DNA of 64,000 nt from Pedosphaera sp. (lineage in GTDB: Bacteria > Verrucomicrobiota > Verrucomicrobiia > Limisphaerales > SXQI01), in contig JANYDC010000136.1 in the NCBI GenBank assembly GCA_025359965.1, positions 62,001 to 126,000 of the forward strand. The letters run 5' to 3'. A model generated the notes under the pieces. It was not told the origin of the DNA, searched no databases, and worked only from the letters and a program-made list of their open reading frames with translations. The position numbers and the translations under genes are program-made. Shown one piece after another: positions 48,075 through 57,018 of this stretch (the first letter of the stretch is position 1; every line of letters begins with the position of its first letter).

Positions 48075-48195
48075 TGTTGTCTGGACTTTCACCGCATAAT
48101 TTCCGTCAGCTCCCCAAACAATCCAACCCAACATGAGTTCAAAACAACTCTCTGAGGAAATCGCATGCTATAGGTTGGCCACAGGTGAAGCCGCC
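48075..48195 (+). repeat. Duplicated methyltransferase 5' region, copy A
   Basis: About 120 bases here repeat at 48834-48963 with roughly 80-85 percent identity by eye. Both contain upstream sequence (gtctgga.tttcac.gcataatttccgtca) and the first 21 codons of the same gene, starting at ATG 48133 (copy A) and ATG 48901 (copy B). After the shared codons, copy A runs into unrelated sequence and stops at about 48253. Confidence 0.85.
48133..48195 (+). pseudogene. Truncated methyltransferase start (fragment)
   Basis: The codons for MSSKQLSEEIACYRLATGEAA match the first 21 codons of the copy at 48901 with a few changes, then homology ends. It is a remnant with no methyltransferase core. Confidence 0.75.
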
Positions 48196-48211
48196 ATCAA
48201 TCCCGTCGAGT

Positions 48212-48712
48212 TCATTTATTACCCGACTCGATTACGACATCATATACATGATTGACAGCAAAGTATTCCCCATTGATGAGACATGTATAATTGTCAAATT
48301 CATCGACCTCATTGGCTTGGTCGCAGAAAATTAGTAATGTCATGCCGTTCTCAAAGGTCAATCCGAGATCATGTGCTGGCAGTGAGAGTTGCACATCGGA
48401 AATATGCTGACCAATTAATTGATTCAAACCGTCCACCATCCTGCCACCTTCGTGATTACTGCTTGTGGAGGAGCAGATCACCGACACATCTGTTTGAAGT
48501 CGCCACGCCCCATGCAGGATGTGAATGACAAATTCGGTGTCGAAGAGCCTCGCTTCTTCATTAACATAAAGATTTGTCAACGGTGGTTTTCTTTCAATAA
48601 GAGCTCCGAACCCCAACAGAACCATGGAACCTGTTCCCTTACCGGCTACTACTTTTTGGCAACGCTGACCATTTAACGCCCGCATGCATTGATGGAAGTA
48701 TTTAGCTTTCAT
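48212..48712 (-). CDS. Small unknown protein, possibly immunity-like
   Basis: This is a 166-residue soluble protein without a signal or membrane segment. The second half (HISDVQLSLPAHDLGLTFENG, then TLLIFCDQANEVDEFDNYTC) resembles small immunity-type or DUF6188-like proteins, but I cannot assign a family. It is visibly more AT-rich than its neighbours, stands alone on the minus strand, and lies exactly between the two copies of the duplicated methyltransferase start. It was probably acquired by insertion. The ATG at 48712 is the only good start; function unknown. Confidence 0.6.
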   Translation of the reverse strand: MKAKYFHQCMRALNGQRCQKVVAGKGTGSMVLLGFGALIERKPPLTNLYVNEEARLFDTEFVIHILHGAWRLQTDVSVICSSTSSNHEGGRMVDGLNQLIGQHISDVQLSLPAHDLGLTFENGMTLLIFCDQANEVDEFDNYTCLINGEYFAVNHVYDVVIESGNK

Positions 48713-48900
48713 TTTTCGAAAATGGTTTCCACGCTGAGGTTTCTTCTACTCCCTAATCGAGCATCTGGAGCTGATTTCCCGTCAGCGCGATCTTCTTCAA
48801 TGATTGGACGGAATCGACATAGGCAGAGGATGATTGGTGTCTGGATTTTCACTGCATCACTGCATAATTTCCGTCAACGCCCGAAACAATTCAAACCAAT

Positions 48901-49395
48901 ATGAGTTCAAAGCCGCTCTCTGAGGAAATCGCACGTTATACGCTGGCTACAGGTGAGGCTGCCGCACACCGCCTCGAAGTGCTGCACGAAATTTGGGGTT
49001 CAGGAACGAGGGACACCGCCCTCACCGCTGGATTGTCCAAAGGAATGAAAGTCGTTGATTTCGGATGCGGTATCGGCACGGTCAGCGTTATGTTCGCGGA
49101 AATGGTCGGCAAGGAAGGCGCGGGCGACCAGACACGGCCACCAATCTTTCCGGTCATTCCTTCGATTTTGTCGACTGCCGTTTTCCTCTCCGCGCCTCCG
49201 CGCCTCCGCGCGAGTTTCTCCCACCCTCCCTTCATGCGAGTAAGATTTCGCGCGGAGACACGGAGGCGCGAAGAGGACCGGAAACCCTTTCCCCAAAGTT
49301 CCTCGCGTAAGCGCCCAAAATTCCATCCCCCTCAGAGAAACGATTTGTCAACTCGGTCTGGTCTTCGCATGATGAGACATGCCCACAGTTGCTGA
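48901..49395 (+). pseudogene. Truncated SAM-dependent methyltransferase (copy B)
   Basis: The first 73 or so codons encode the start of a class I methyltransferase, including motif I (KVVDFGCGIGTVSVMF). Then at about 49122 the frame passes into low-complexity Arg/Pro/Ser-rich sequence derived from a palindromic repeat. It ends without motifs II-IV of the fold. The open frame to 49395 is therefore accidental read-through, and the enzyme is not functional. Confidence 0.75.
49183..49285. repeat. Imperfect palindromic dispersed repeat
   Basis: The left arm CTCCGCGCCTCCGCGCCTCC (from about 49187) pairs with the right arm CGCGCGGAGACACGGAGGCG (from 49252), with only a few mismatches over about 28 bases, around a loop of some 40 bases. 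A related arm is found at 56496. It has the look of a MITE/REP-type element and lies where the methyltransferase gene breaks off. Confidence 0.75.
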
Positions 49396-49882
49396 GTTGC
49401 TTCGTCAGGGGCGGGAGGCGCAGAACCTCTCCGTGCACCAACTTGCGGACCTCACCAAAATGCGGACCGACCATATCCGCGCTTTGGAGGAGGGAAATTA
49501 TGCCGTTTTTTCCGCACCCGTCTATATCCGCGGCTTCGTCCGCACCTGCGCTTCCATGCTCAAGCTTGATCCCGCTGCGGTGATGACAGCCCTCAATGAG
49601 GAGCTTTCGCAGAGCAAAAAGTTCCGGGAACACCCGCCTCTCACCGTCAAAACAGGGGGAATCATTGACTGGTTCACGCTACAGCTGTCGAAGGTCAACT
49701 GGAAGGTGGCACTTCCCGCCATGGGGGTTGTTCTGGTTCTTTTCGCCATCATTTGGATTGTGGCCATGGTACGTGCACAGGGTGCGCGTGATCCGCTGCG
49801 AAACCTCGGGCCAGGCATGTATCAGCCGAGCAAGAGTCAGGGTGGAGAAGTTCTTCCGCTGCCACCAGCCCCCAAGAAATAA
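49379..49882 (+). CDS. RodZ-like helix-turn-helix membrane protein
   Basis: The N-terminal HTH_25-type domain (about residues 3-70) has LLRQGREAQNLSVHQLADLT and PVYIRGFVRTCASML. A polar linker and one membrane segment (ALPAMGVVLVLFAIIWIVAMV, about 117-137) follow, then a short Pro-rich tail. RodZ links MreB to the cell wall machinery. This 167-residue protein has the RodZ order but lacks the C-terminal periplasmic beta domain. No mre genes are nearby. It is convergent with oppC, four bases apart. Confidence 0.85.
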   Translation: MPTVAELLRQGREAQNLSVHQLADLTKMRTDHIRALEEGNYAVFSAPVYIRGFVRTCASMLKLDPAAVMTALNEELSQSKKFREHPPLTVKTGGIIDWFTLQLSKVNWKVALPAMGVVLVLFAIIWIVAMVRAQGARDPLRNLGPGMYQPSKSQGGEVLPLPPAPKK

Positions 49883-49886
49883 CACT

Positions 49887-50813
49887 TTATCCCTCGCGAC
49901 TGCCGCGTGGGTCGAGTGCATCACGTAATCCATCCCCTATAAAATTCAGCGCCAGCAGCAGCACGACGAGCAATGACGCGGGGAAAAGCACCATCCACCA
50001 ATAGATGCGAATGGGATTGATCTGCGACGCCCCTTCCGCAATGAGCGAGCCCAGACTGGCTTGGGGCGGTTGAATTCCGAGGCCAAGGTAACTCAGGAAT
50101 GATTCGTACAGGATCACCGCAGGAATCGTAAGCATAAGGTAAACCACCACCACGCCCGCGATATTGGGCAGGATGTGGTGGAACAAAATACGGGCATGGC
50201 CTGCTCCAAGCAGGCGGCTGGCCTCCACAAAACTGCGCGACCTCAGCGCCAAAACTTCACCCCTCACGATGCGAGCCATGGTCAACCATGAGACTGCACC
50301 CAAGCCCACGAAGAGGAAAAGCATGCGAACCAGGCCGGCGGCGTCCGGCGAAATGGTCTTGGTGAGAAACTCCTTGGCCATTCCTTCCAAGGTCGTGATT
50401 AGAACAATCACGAACACGATGGAAGGCAATGAGTAAAGGACATCCACCACGCGCATCATGACGTTGTCCCATTTCCCACCAAGGTAACCCGCAATCGCTC
50501 CCCACAGCACACCAATGACCAAGCTAACCCCCGCCCCCACCATCCCAACCAGCAACGAGATGCGGCTGCCATAAACGACGCGCGAAAGCAAATCTCGGCC
50601 AAGGGTATCGGTCCCGAACCAGTGGGAGGAGGAAGGCCCTTGGGATAGGGAGTCAGTCAGGCGAGTGGGCGATTGCGAAGAAATGAATGGCAGCAGAAGA
50701 ATAACACCCAACAGGATGACGAGTACCCAGAGACATGCGTAAGCCGGTCGATTGGCGCGGAAGCGAGACCATGCGCGGGCACCGGGTGATTGATGTTCGG
50801 CAGGTTTACTCAT
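49887..50813 (-). CDS. oppC: Oligopeptide/dipeptide ABC transporter permease (OppC/DppC type)
   Basis: This is an inner membrane permease with an N-terminal hydrophobic segment, then GTDTLGRDLLSRVVYGSR and the EAA loop EASRLLGAGHARILFHHILPN. About six membrane segments are expected. The ATG at 50813 overlaps the oppB stop by eight bases and gives 308 aa; the longer frame to 50852 is unlikely. It is the last gene of the cluster. The ATPases OppD and OppF are not encoded next to it. Confidence 0.93.
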   Translation of the reverse strand: MSKPAEHQSPGARAWSRFRANRPAYACLWVLVILLGVILLLPFISSQSPTRLTDSLSQGPSSSHWFGTDTLGRDLLSRVVYGSRISLLVGMVGAGVSLVIGVLWGAIAGYLGGKWDNVMMRVVDVLYSLPSIVFVIVLITTLEGMAKEFLTKTISPDAAGLVRMLFLFVGLGAVSWLTMARIVRGEVLALRSRSFVEASRLLGAGHARILFHHILPNIAGVVVVYLMLTIPAVILYESFLSYLGLGIQPPQASLGSLIAEGASQINPIRIYWWMVLFPASLLVVLLLALNFIGDGLRDALDPRGSREG

Positions 50814-51720
50814 AACGCACACGCGGATCGAGCCATGCGTATAAGGCATCAACGATTAAGTTGAGCACGATTAGGAGGAAGGCATAAAGCAATACGAGAC
50901 CCGTGATGAGCGGGTAATCACGATTAAGCGCGCTGTTGACGATGAAGCTGCCGATGCCGGGAATTTGAAACAACGCTTCAACCACAAAGGAGCCGGTGAG
51001 AAGGTCAGCCAACATCGGTCCCGCATAGCTTACGACGGGCAGAATCGCCAACCGAAAACCATGCCGCCACCATGCTTTAAAATCGCTGAGGCCCTTAGCT
51101 CGGGCGGTGACCATGAACTCGGCAGGAAGCACATTAAGCATGCCCTCGCGCATGAGACGGGCGATTTTGCCGCTGAAATAAAACCCCAGCGTGATGACCG
51201 GAAGAACCATGTGCAGGGGGCTGGTCCATAGGGCAACCGGGAACCATCCAAGTTTGACCGCAAAAACAATCACCAGCAAAGGTCCGACCACAAGCGCGGG
51301 AACACACACGGCGAGCAGAGTGTAAAAAGTGCCGATCATTTCAGTCCAGTGCCCCCGACGCACAGCCGTGTAAAAACCGAGCGGGACGCCCACGCCCACG
51401 GCAAAGCAAAAGGAGGCCAGACCCAAAGTGGCTGAAACCGGCAGTGCCTGGGCGATGATGTCGTTGACGCTGTGGTTGCGCTGTTTAAGAGACGGGCCTA
51501 AATCACCCTGCACAAGCCCGCCCAAGTAGCGGAGGTATTGTTTCCATACCGACTCGTCGAGGTGGTATTTGGCGCGAAGCGCGCGTTCAATCTCGGGTGT
51601 GGCGGGTTTGCGTTCGCGGTCGAAAGGCCCGCCGGGCGCGACGCGAACGAGCATGAACGCCAGCAGGCTGATCAGGAGGAGCAGCGGAGGAAGAGCGATG
51701 AGGCGTTTGACGAAATACAT
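50806..51720 (-). CDS. oppB: Oligopeptide/dipeptide ABC transporter permease (OppB/DppB type)
   Basis: This 304-residue permease has the typical start FVKRLIALPPLLLLISLLAFMLVRVAPGGPFD, shortened here to its main features: one N-terminal membrane helix and the RVAPGGPFD periplasmic turn. The EAA-like loop VTARAKGLSDFKAWWRHGFR and a C-terminal YAWLDPRVRYE also match. It lies between oppA (four bases upstream) and oppC (overlap of eight bases). Confidence 0.94.
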   Translation of the reverse strand: MYFVKRLIALPPLLLLISLLAFMLVRVAPGGPFDRERKPATPEIERALRAKYHLDESVWKQYLRYLGGLVQGDLGPSLKQRNHSVNDIIAQALPVSATLGLASFCFAVGVGVPLGFYTAVRRGHWTEMIGTFYTLLAVCVPALVVGPLLVIVFAVKLGWFPVALWTSPLHMVLPVITLGFYFSGKIARLMREGMLNVLPAEFMVTARAKGLSDFKAWWRHGFRLAILPVVSYAGPMLADLLTGSFVVEALFQIPGIGSFIVNSALNRDYPLITGLVLLYAFLLIVLNLIVDALYAWLDPRVRYE

Positions 51721-51724
51721 GGCG

Positions 51725-53362
51725 TCAATCCTTTCGCGGCGGCCGCACCTTGCGCACCGTCCTCAATGGGTGCATGTCGCGCAGGTTGTTGTAAATGCCC
51801 TCGACATTGTTGGTGTCGAACATATTGAACCCGGCCATGATGAAGAGCGGCGTGATGGCGTTATCCGTTTTGATCAGCAAAGTCTCAGCCTGCTGGAGGA
51901 GACGCTCGCGGACGGCGGAGTCGGCGCTGCCATTGGCCTTCCGCATGAGCGCGTCGTACTCCGGGTTGCGCCAACCGCAACGATTATTCGGGTTGTCGCT
52001 CATGAACATGTCGAGAAAGGTGTTGGGATCGGTGTAATCACCCACCCACGCGCTCCGGCTCAGATCGTAATCGAGATCGGACTGGGCGCGGAGATAGGTT
52101 TTCCACTCCATGGAGCGCAGCTCGACATCTATGTTCAATTCCTGCTTCCACATCGCCTGCATTTCAACACCAATACGCTCGTGTTCGCGCGTGGAATTGA
52201 AGAGGTAGCTAATTCTGGGAAAACCACTGCCGTTGGGAAAACCGGCCTCGGCAAGGAGTTTGCGCGCGCCCGGCGGATCGTAGGGAGTGCCCTCGGGTGG
52301 AGTGTAATTGGGAATGCCTATCGGGGTGATGTGGGAGGAGGGACTCTCGCCCCCCTTGGTGACACGGGTCACCAAGCGTTGACGGTCAATCACCATAGAC
52401 AGAGCCTGGCGGACGCGGACGTCATTAAGAGGTTTGCGCGTCACGTTGTGCCTTATGAAGTAAGACGCCAGAAAGTCGAAGAAATGAAAATCCGGCCGCA
52501 GCCGAAGCACGTCAATCAGGTCTGAAGGAATAAGATTTTTATCCCAAATAATATCAACCTGCTTGGTGAGAAACAGGTTCAAGGCAGCTGTGGCGTTGTT
52601 GCCCGGCAGAATGTCCACCGTTTCAGCCCCTGTGTTGGCGGCATCCCAGTAGCGGGGATTCCGGCGAAGTCGTATCCGGTCTTCAAGCCGCCATTCCACC
52701 AGCTCGAAAGCGCCGCTTACAGGCAGCGGCCGAACTTTCAACCAACGGTCGCCGTATTTTTCCACGACCTGCCGCTGCACGACCAACTGGGGATGGAACG
52801 CGCAAAGTTCGAGAAAGAAGGGCGTCGGATTGGTCAATTCAACCACGACAGTAAATGGATCAGGCGCATGCACACCGACTTGTGCGGGGTCCTTGATTTT
52901 GCCGAGGTTGAAGGCCTCGGCGTTGCGGATGTAGTAAAGGTTACCAGAGTAATCGGAGGCCACCTCCGGAGTGAGAATGCGTATCCACGAGTAAACTACG
53001 TCATCCGCGCGAAGAGGCTCGCCAGTCGACCAGACCAGATTGGTGCGGAGATGGAAAGTGTAGGTAAGAAGGTTGGAGGAGATATCCCAAGCGCAAGCCA
53101 AGCCGGGCTCAGCCGCACCGGTGACGGCGTTGAAGCGGGTCAAGCCCTCGAACATGGCGAAAGCCACCCGCCCGTCGGGTTGTCCGGTGAGCATGGCGGG
53201 GTCCAGCGACTCCGGTTCCGCGCCGTTGGCAATGGTGAGGTCTGCGCGGGGAGCGGCCGGGCGGCAGCCCAAGGCGGGCAAAAGCAAGGCAGTCAGACAT
53301 GCGGCCAGTAACACGCGAAACGCCCCCGGAAGATTTCCGGAGGCGTTTGGCAAAAACCACAT
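51725..53362 (-). CDS. oppA: Peptide ABC transporter substrate-binding lipoprotein (OppA/DppA type)
   Basis: A signal with lipobox LLLPALGC (about residues 26-33) precedes an SBP_bac_5 domain. Family features are GAEPESLDPAML at the mature N-terminus, RADDVVYSW, the hinge RVRQALSMVIDRQRLV, and YDLSRSAWVGDYTDPNTFLD. It captures peptides for the OppB/OppC permease encoded just downstream. It begins 11 bases after secG in the same direction. Peptide preference cannot be read. Confidence 0.94.
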   Translation of the reverse strand: MWFLPNASGNLPGAFRVLLAACLTALLLPALGCRPAAPRADLTIANGAEPESLDPAMLTGQPDGRVAFAMFEGLTRFNAVTGAAEPGLACAWDISSNLLTYTFHLRTNLVWSTGEPLRADDVVYSWIRILTPEVASDYSGNLYYIRNAEAFNLGKIKDPAQVGVHAPDPFTVVVELTNPTPFFLELCAFHPQLVVQRQVVEKYGDRWLKVRPLPVSGAFELVEWRLEDRIRLRRNPRYWDAANTGAETVDILPGNNATAALNLFLTKQVDIIWDKNLIPSDLIDVLRLRPDFHFFDFLASYFIRHNVTRKPLNDVRVRQALSMVIDRQRLVTRVTKGGESPSSHITPIGIPNYTPPEGTPYDPPGARKLLAEAGFPNGSGFPRISYLFNSTREHERIGVEMQAMWKQELNIDVELRSMEWKTYLRAQSDLDYDLSRSAWVGDYTDPNTFLDMFMSDNPNNRCGWRNPEYDALMRKANGSADSAVRERLLQQAETLLIKTDNAITPLFIMAGFNMFDTNNVEGIYNNLRDMHPLRTVRKVRPPRKD

Positions 53363-53373
53363 GGAGGCGAAAG

Positions 53374-53772
53374 TTACTTTCGGGCCGCGTTGGTGGCGGC
53401 GGGCAAGTTCGTCGCCGTGAGAGGCAACGCCGTAAACTGGTTGGTGGAGGGGGCCGCAATCGCGGGGATTACCAGGGGCGCGATGGACTGCTTGCCAATC
53501 AATTGGCCCACGCCTTCACGGCGGGCTTTGTTGGATTTGGTGTTGAGCAAACCCAGAAGCAGACACAGGACAAGGAAAGAGCCCGCCACATATTTGGTGG
53601 CCTGGCTCAGCACATTGCCGGAGCCGGCGCCGAAGAGCGTGTCCGACGCGCCTCCACCGAAAGCAAGGCCCGCGCCCGCCTCCTTTTTGGGGAGTTGCAT
53701 GAGCACCAGCAGACCGAGCAGGGCGCAGTTGAGAACCAGAACCAGCGTAAGGAGACCAATCAGCAAAGACAT
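53374..53772 (-). CDS. secG: Preprotein translocase subunit SecG
   Basis: This small membrane protein of the SecYEG channel has two hydrophobic helices (LLIGLLTLVLVLNCALLGLLVL and YVAGSFLVLCLLLGLL, each trimmed to its core here). They are joined by the Gly-rich loop AGLAFGGGASDTLFGAGSGN, which is diagnostic. The C-terminal tail is longer than usual (132 aa in total, Ala/Thr/Asn-rich). It follows tpiA by 24 bases, an arrangement seen in many bacteria. Confidence 0.93.
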   Translation of the reverse strand: MSLLIGLLTLVLVLNCALLGLLVLMQLPKKEAGAGLAFGGGASDTLFGAGSGNVLSQATKYVAGSFLVLCLLLGLLNTKSNKARREGVGQLIGKQSIAPLVIPAIAAPSTNQFTALPLTATNLPAATNAARK

Positions 53773-53796
53773 AAATACAAGGACTGTTACTAGGAC

Positions 53797-54561
53797 TTAA
53801 ATTGAATTTTTGATGATATCCGAGAATGAACGGATTTCAAGTGCGGCGCCGCCAACCAGCGCGCCGTCGACATCAGGTTGCTGCATCAGCTCACGGGCAT
53901 TGGATGCCTTGACGCTGCCACCGTATTGAATGCGGACCCGGCGGGAAATTGCCTCGTCGTAAAGCGCGGTGAGACGGCTGCGAATGAACGCGTGAACATC
54001 CTGGGCCTGCTGCGGGCTGGCGACTTTGCCTGTGCCGATGGCCCAGACGGGCTCATAAGCAATAATGGTCTCTTCCACCTGAGCGCGGGTCAGGCCTTTG
54101 AGGCTGCCTTCGAGCTGGCTGGCAATGACGGCCTCGGTGCGGCCGGATTCGCGTTCCTCAAGCAATTCGCCCACGCAAACAATCGGCTTCAAGGCGGCGG
54201 CATGAGCGGCAACGGCTTTGGCCGCGATAAGGGCATCGCTTTCCTTCTGGTACTGACGACGCTCGGAATGGCCAAGAATCACGTAACGGACGGAAAATTC
54301 CTTGAGCATGCCCGCTGCGATTTCGCCGGTGTAGGCACCGTTTTGGTGCTCGCTCATGGTCTGGGCACCCAGACGGATGTTGGAATCGAGAATGGCTTTG
54401 GAAACCTCGGAAAGCGCGGTGTACGGAGGGCAAACAATGATGTCCACCTCTTTCACTGCGGCCAGCTCGCGCTTCAGGCCATTCACAAGATCAAGGCCTT
54501 CGGCTACGGTCTTGTTCATCTTCCAGTTGCCCGCGATGATTAATTTACGCTCTTTGTCCAT
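53797..54561 (-). CDS. tpiA: Triosephosphate isomerase
   Basis: It interconverts dihydroxyacetone phosphate and glyceraldehyde 3-phosphate. Active-site residues are all present: Lys in AGNWKMNK, His in ILGHSERR, Glu in [14 protein letters not shown] (loop 6 includes GTGKVAS), and the phosphate-binding [10 protein letters not shown] and GALVGGAAL. The ATG at 54561 is preferred to the upstream TTG at 54570. It lies 27 bases downstream of pgk, so glycolysis genes lead this cluster. Confidence 0.97.
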   Translation of the reverse strand: MDKERKLIIAGNWKMNKTVAEGLDLVNGLKRELAAVKEVDIIVCPPYTALSEVSKAILDSNIRLGAQTMSEHQNGAYTGEIAAGMLKEFSVRYVILGHSERRQYQKESDALIAAKAVAAHAAALKPIVCVGELLEERESGRTEAVIASQLEGSLKGLTRAQVEETIIAYEPVWAIGTGKVASPQQAQDVHAFIRSRLTALYDEAISRRVRIQYGGSVKASNARELMQQPDVDGALVGGAALEIRSFSDIIKNSI

Positions 54562-54588
54562 GTTCGGCAAAATTAGGTTGTCCGTGGT

Positions 54589-55845
54589 TCAACTATTGGA
54601 GAGAGCGGCCACACCGGGAAGCTCTTTGCCTTCGAGATACTCGAGGCTGGCGCCACCACCCGTGCTCATGAAAGTCACTTTGTCACCAAACCCAGCCATG
54701 TTCATGGCTTTAACACTGTCGCCACCACCGATGATGGTCTTGGCTCCATTCTGGGTGGTCGCATCGACCACGGCCTGAGCCACAGCATTGGTGCCAGCGG
54801 CAAAACGGGGATCTTCAAAGATACCCATGGGCCCGTTCCAAAGAACTGTTTTGGCCTTGAGAACGTGTTCGCGAAAGGTGGCGGCGGTGGCCGGCCCGAT
54901 ATCCACGCCCTCAGAATTGGCGGGGATGTCCTTCTCGGCGTTGACGCGAGGGTTGGTCAGGTCAAAAATTTTGCGGCCCTTTTTATTGACCTTGCCGGTG
55001 TCAACCGGATCAACGATCAGATTGTCGCTCGGGATGAGGAACGTGACCTTCTTGGCTTTGGCCTTGATGACGGCGGCTTTAGCGACTTCGGTTTTATCGG
55101 GTTCAACGAGTGATTTTCCGACGCTCAAGCCTTCGGCCAGCTTAAAAGTGTAAGCCATGGCGCCACCGATTAGGATGGTGTCGGCTTTTTCCAACAGCCG
55201 GTCGATGACCTTGATTTTGTCGGAAACTTTGGCTCCGCCGAGGATGACAACAAAGGGACGAGCTGGCTGATTGAGTTCGTCGCCGAGGAATTTCAATTCG
55301 CGTTCCATCAACAAACCGCCAGCAGCAACGCCGCCATTGCGGACAATGGCCTGAGCCACGCCAGCGGTGGAGGAGTGGGCGCGATGGGCGGCACCAAAAG
55401 CGTCGTTGACGTAAACATCACCCAAACGGGCCAGTTTCTCAGAAAATGCGGGGTCGTTGGCCTCTTCTTCGGCATGGTAGCGCACGTTTTCCAGAAGCAG
55501 GATGTCGCCTTCCTTAAGTTTCGCAACCTGCTGTTCCGCAACCTCGCCCACGGTTTCGTCGGAGAATTGAACAGGACGTCCCAGCATCTCAGCCAGCTTC
55601 ACCGAAACCGGTCGCAACGACATGGTCGGCTCGCGCTTTCCATCAGGCCGGCCAAGATGCGCCATAAGAATGACTTTGGCCCCCTTTTCGACAAGCAGTC
55701 GAAGGGTCGGCAGGGTCTCTTTGATGCGCGTGGAATCATTGATGACCATCTGTCCCCCCTTTTCTTCCATGGGAACATTATAGTCAACCCGCATCAGCAC
55801 GCGTTTCCCGCGCACATTCACATCTTTAACAATCAGCTTGGCCAT
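54589..55845 (-). CDS. pgk: Phosphoglycerate kinase
   Basis: It transfers phosphate between 1,3-bisphosphoglycerate and ADP. N-domain motifs are [31 protein letters not shown] and [12 protein letters not shown]. The C-domain has [26 protein letters not shown] and the nucleotide-binding [11 protein letters not shown] and [14 protein letters not shown]. The length (418 aa) is normal. It is the first gene of a minus-strand series running through tpiA, secG and oppABC. The usual upstream neighbour gapA is absent; a gene-poor region lies there instead. Confidence 0.97.
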   Translation of the reverse strand: MAKLIVKDVNVRGKRVLMRVDYNVPMEEKGGQMVINDSTRIKETLPTLRLLVEKGAKVILMAHLGRPDGKREPTMSLRPVSVKLAEMLGRPVQFSDETVGEVAEQQVAKLKEGDILLLENVRYHAEEEANDPAFSEKLARLGDVYVNDAFGAAHRAHSSTAGVAQAIVRNGGVAAGGLLMERELKFLGDELNQPARPFVVILGGAKVSDKIKVIDRLLEKADTILIGGAMAYTFKLAEGLSVGKSLVEPDKTEVAKAAVIKAKAKKVTFLIPSDNLIVDPVDTGKVNKKGRKIFDLTNPRVNAEKDIPANSEGVDIGPATAATFREHVLKAKTVLWNGPMGIFEDPRFAAGTNAVAQAVVDATTQNGAKTIIGGGDSVKAMNMAGFGDKVTFMSTGGGASLEYLEGKELPGVAALSNS

Positions 55846-55942
55846 AGTCGCAAAACAACAAGATAGGCATCATAAAGGAACGCGGGGCTGAGTCAAAAGC
55901 TATTTGGCGGGCGTTTTGGTCGTAAGAGGGATAGGAGGTCAC

Positions 55943-55978
55943 CACCGAAATCACAGAAATCACAGAAATCACGGAAAG
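55943..55978. repeat. Short tandem repeat, 4 x 9 bases
   Basis: Four consecutive units of the form CACAGAAAT (CACCGAAAT, CACAGAAAT twice, CACGGAAAG) lie just upstream of pgk. No coding role. Confidence 0.85.
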
Positions 55979-56495
55979 CTGAAGAAAACCTAGGAACGCT
56001 TTTGCTACCAAGGGGATGGCTGCACAGCCTCTAACATGGAGGAGAACGCGGACGCCGGCAAGGATGCCAGCGCTCCCAAGGGCTGCGGCGTATGGGGACA
56101 AAAAAAGACATGCGGGCGCGCGTTAGCGTGCACCGCATGTCGATGGGATCAGGGGACTATTACAGGGAATCCAGGAGCGATTTGAGCTGGTTTGAAGCTA
56201 AGAACAGGTTTTGAGCTTTTTTGAAGGTAGAAGAGGACAGAGGGCGCTCCTGGGAGGCCGGTAAAATTTTAAGGGAGAAGAGGTTGTAGAGTTAACCGAG
56301 GAGGAGGGAGCGTTAACCGCAGATTTCTCGGATCTCACGGATCGGGAAAGGAGAGATGTGGCATCCAAAGGTTGGCGGGCCGGTCGATTGGCGGGGAGCT
56401 TTAACTGCGGATTTACTTAGTACAAAGGCTTTGATGACCGCGCAGCGGCCTACTGTTTTCAAGGATGGGATGGAGAAAAAGGGAAGGAAAGTATC

Positions 56496-56525
56496 GCGCG
56501 GAGTTTTGGAGGCGCGGAGAAGAGA
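56496..56525. repeat. Arm of the dispersed palindromic repeat
   Basis: CGCGCGGAG, then GGAGGCGCGGAGAAGAG, closely matches the right arm of the element at 49252-49285 (CGCGCGGAG, GGAGGCGCGAAGAGG), with a changed spacer. Only one arm is evident here. Confidence 0.65.
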
Positions 56526-57018
56526 TAGGGCTTGGAGGGCGGGGATTTGGGAGAGCAAGGGGATGGGTTGCTGTTTGGATATGTTGTCTATTGTGTTGCT
56601 TTTATCGAGCGACGTTTGGAGCGGAGAGAAGTTCGCTATGGGAGGATCGAATGGGTGGAGAAAACCAGATAAGGCCATTCGAATGAGGTGGTTGAGGGTT
56701 TCGCAGGTTTTAAAGATGGTGCGGCTCACGGTCAAAGTTGTGTTCATGTTTTACGTGTAGCGTGAATGGCTTTTAAAAGCAACACTAAAGTGTTTGTTTG
56801 AAAAAAGTTTAAAATCGAGAAGAGAGGCTGCGACTTGAGGAAAATCGGGGAGCTTGCCACGGAAAGGGATGGAAGATTACCGGCGGCGAGGCTCGGTTGC
56901 CCGCTTGGTGGTCGCCTTCTCTAAATTGTTTTGCTGATCGCCAACCAACCCCAAAGAGCGGGCATTGTGGGTGCTTGCGATCATAAGCTGCGGCGAATCA
57001 GCACTAGCCCTGACTAAT

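Larger units (their letters stand above)
55846..57018. other. Gene-poor region with repeat fragments
   Basis: About 1.2 kb with no convincing gene. Open frames of up to 134 codons at 56313-56760 occur on both strands, but have repetitive Arg/Trp/Gly-rich translations and no recognisable motifs. The stretch contains a 9-base tandem repeat (55943-55978), a taaccgcagatttctcggat phrase near 56313, and an arm of the palindromic repeat (56496). The pgk promoter should be at its left end. Confidence 0.6.

Noticed and set aside
48283-48676. Plus-strand frames of 81-85 codons opposite the 166-codon orphan gene
   Set aside because: They overlap antisense, lack protein-like features, and the minus-strand frame is longer and has a more natural composition.
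56313-56760. Overlapping frames of 134 codons (plus) and 144 codons (minus) in the gene-poor region
   Set aside because: Composition is repetitive and Arg/Trp/Gly-rich, they contain a palindromic-repeat arm, and there is no ribosome binding site or motif.
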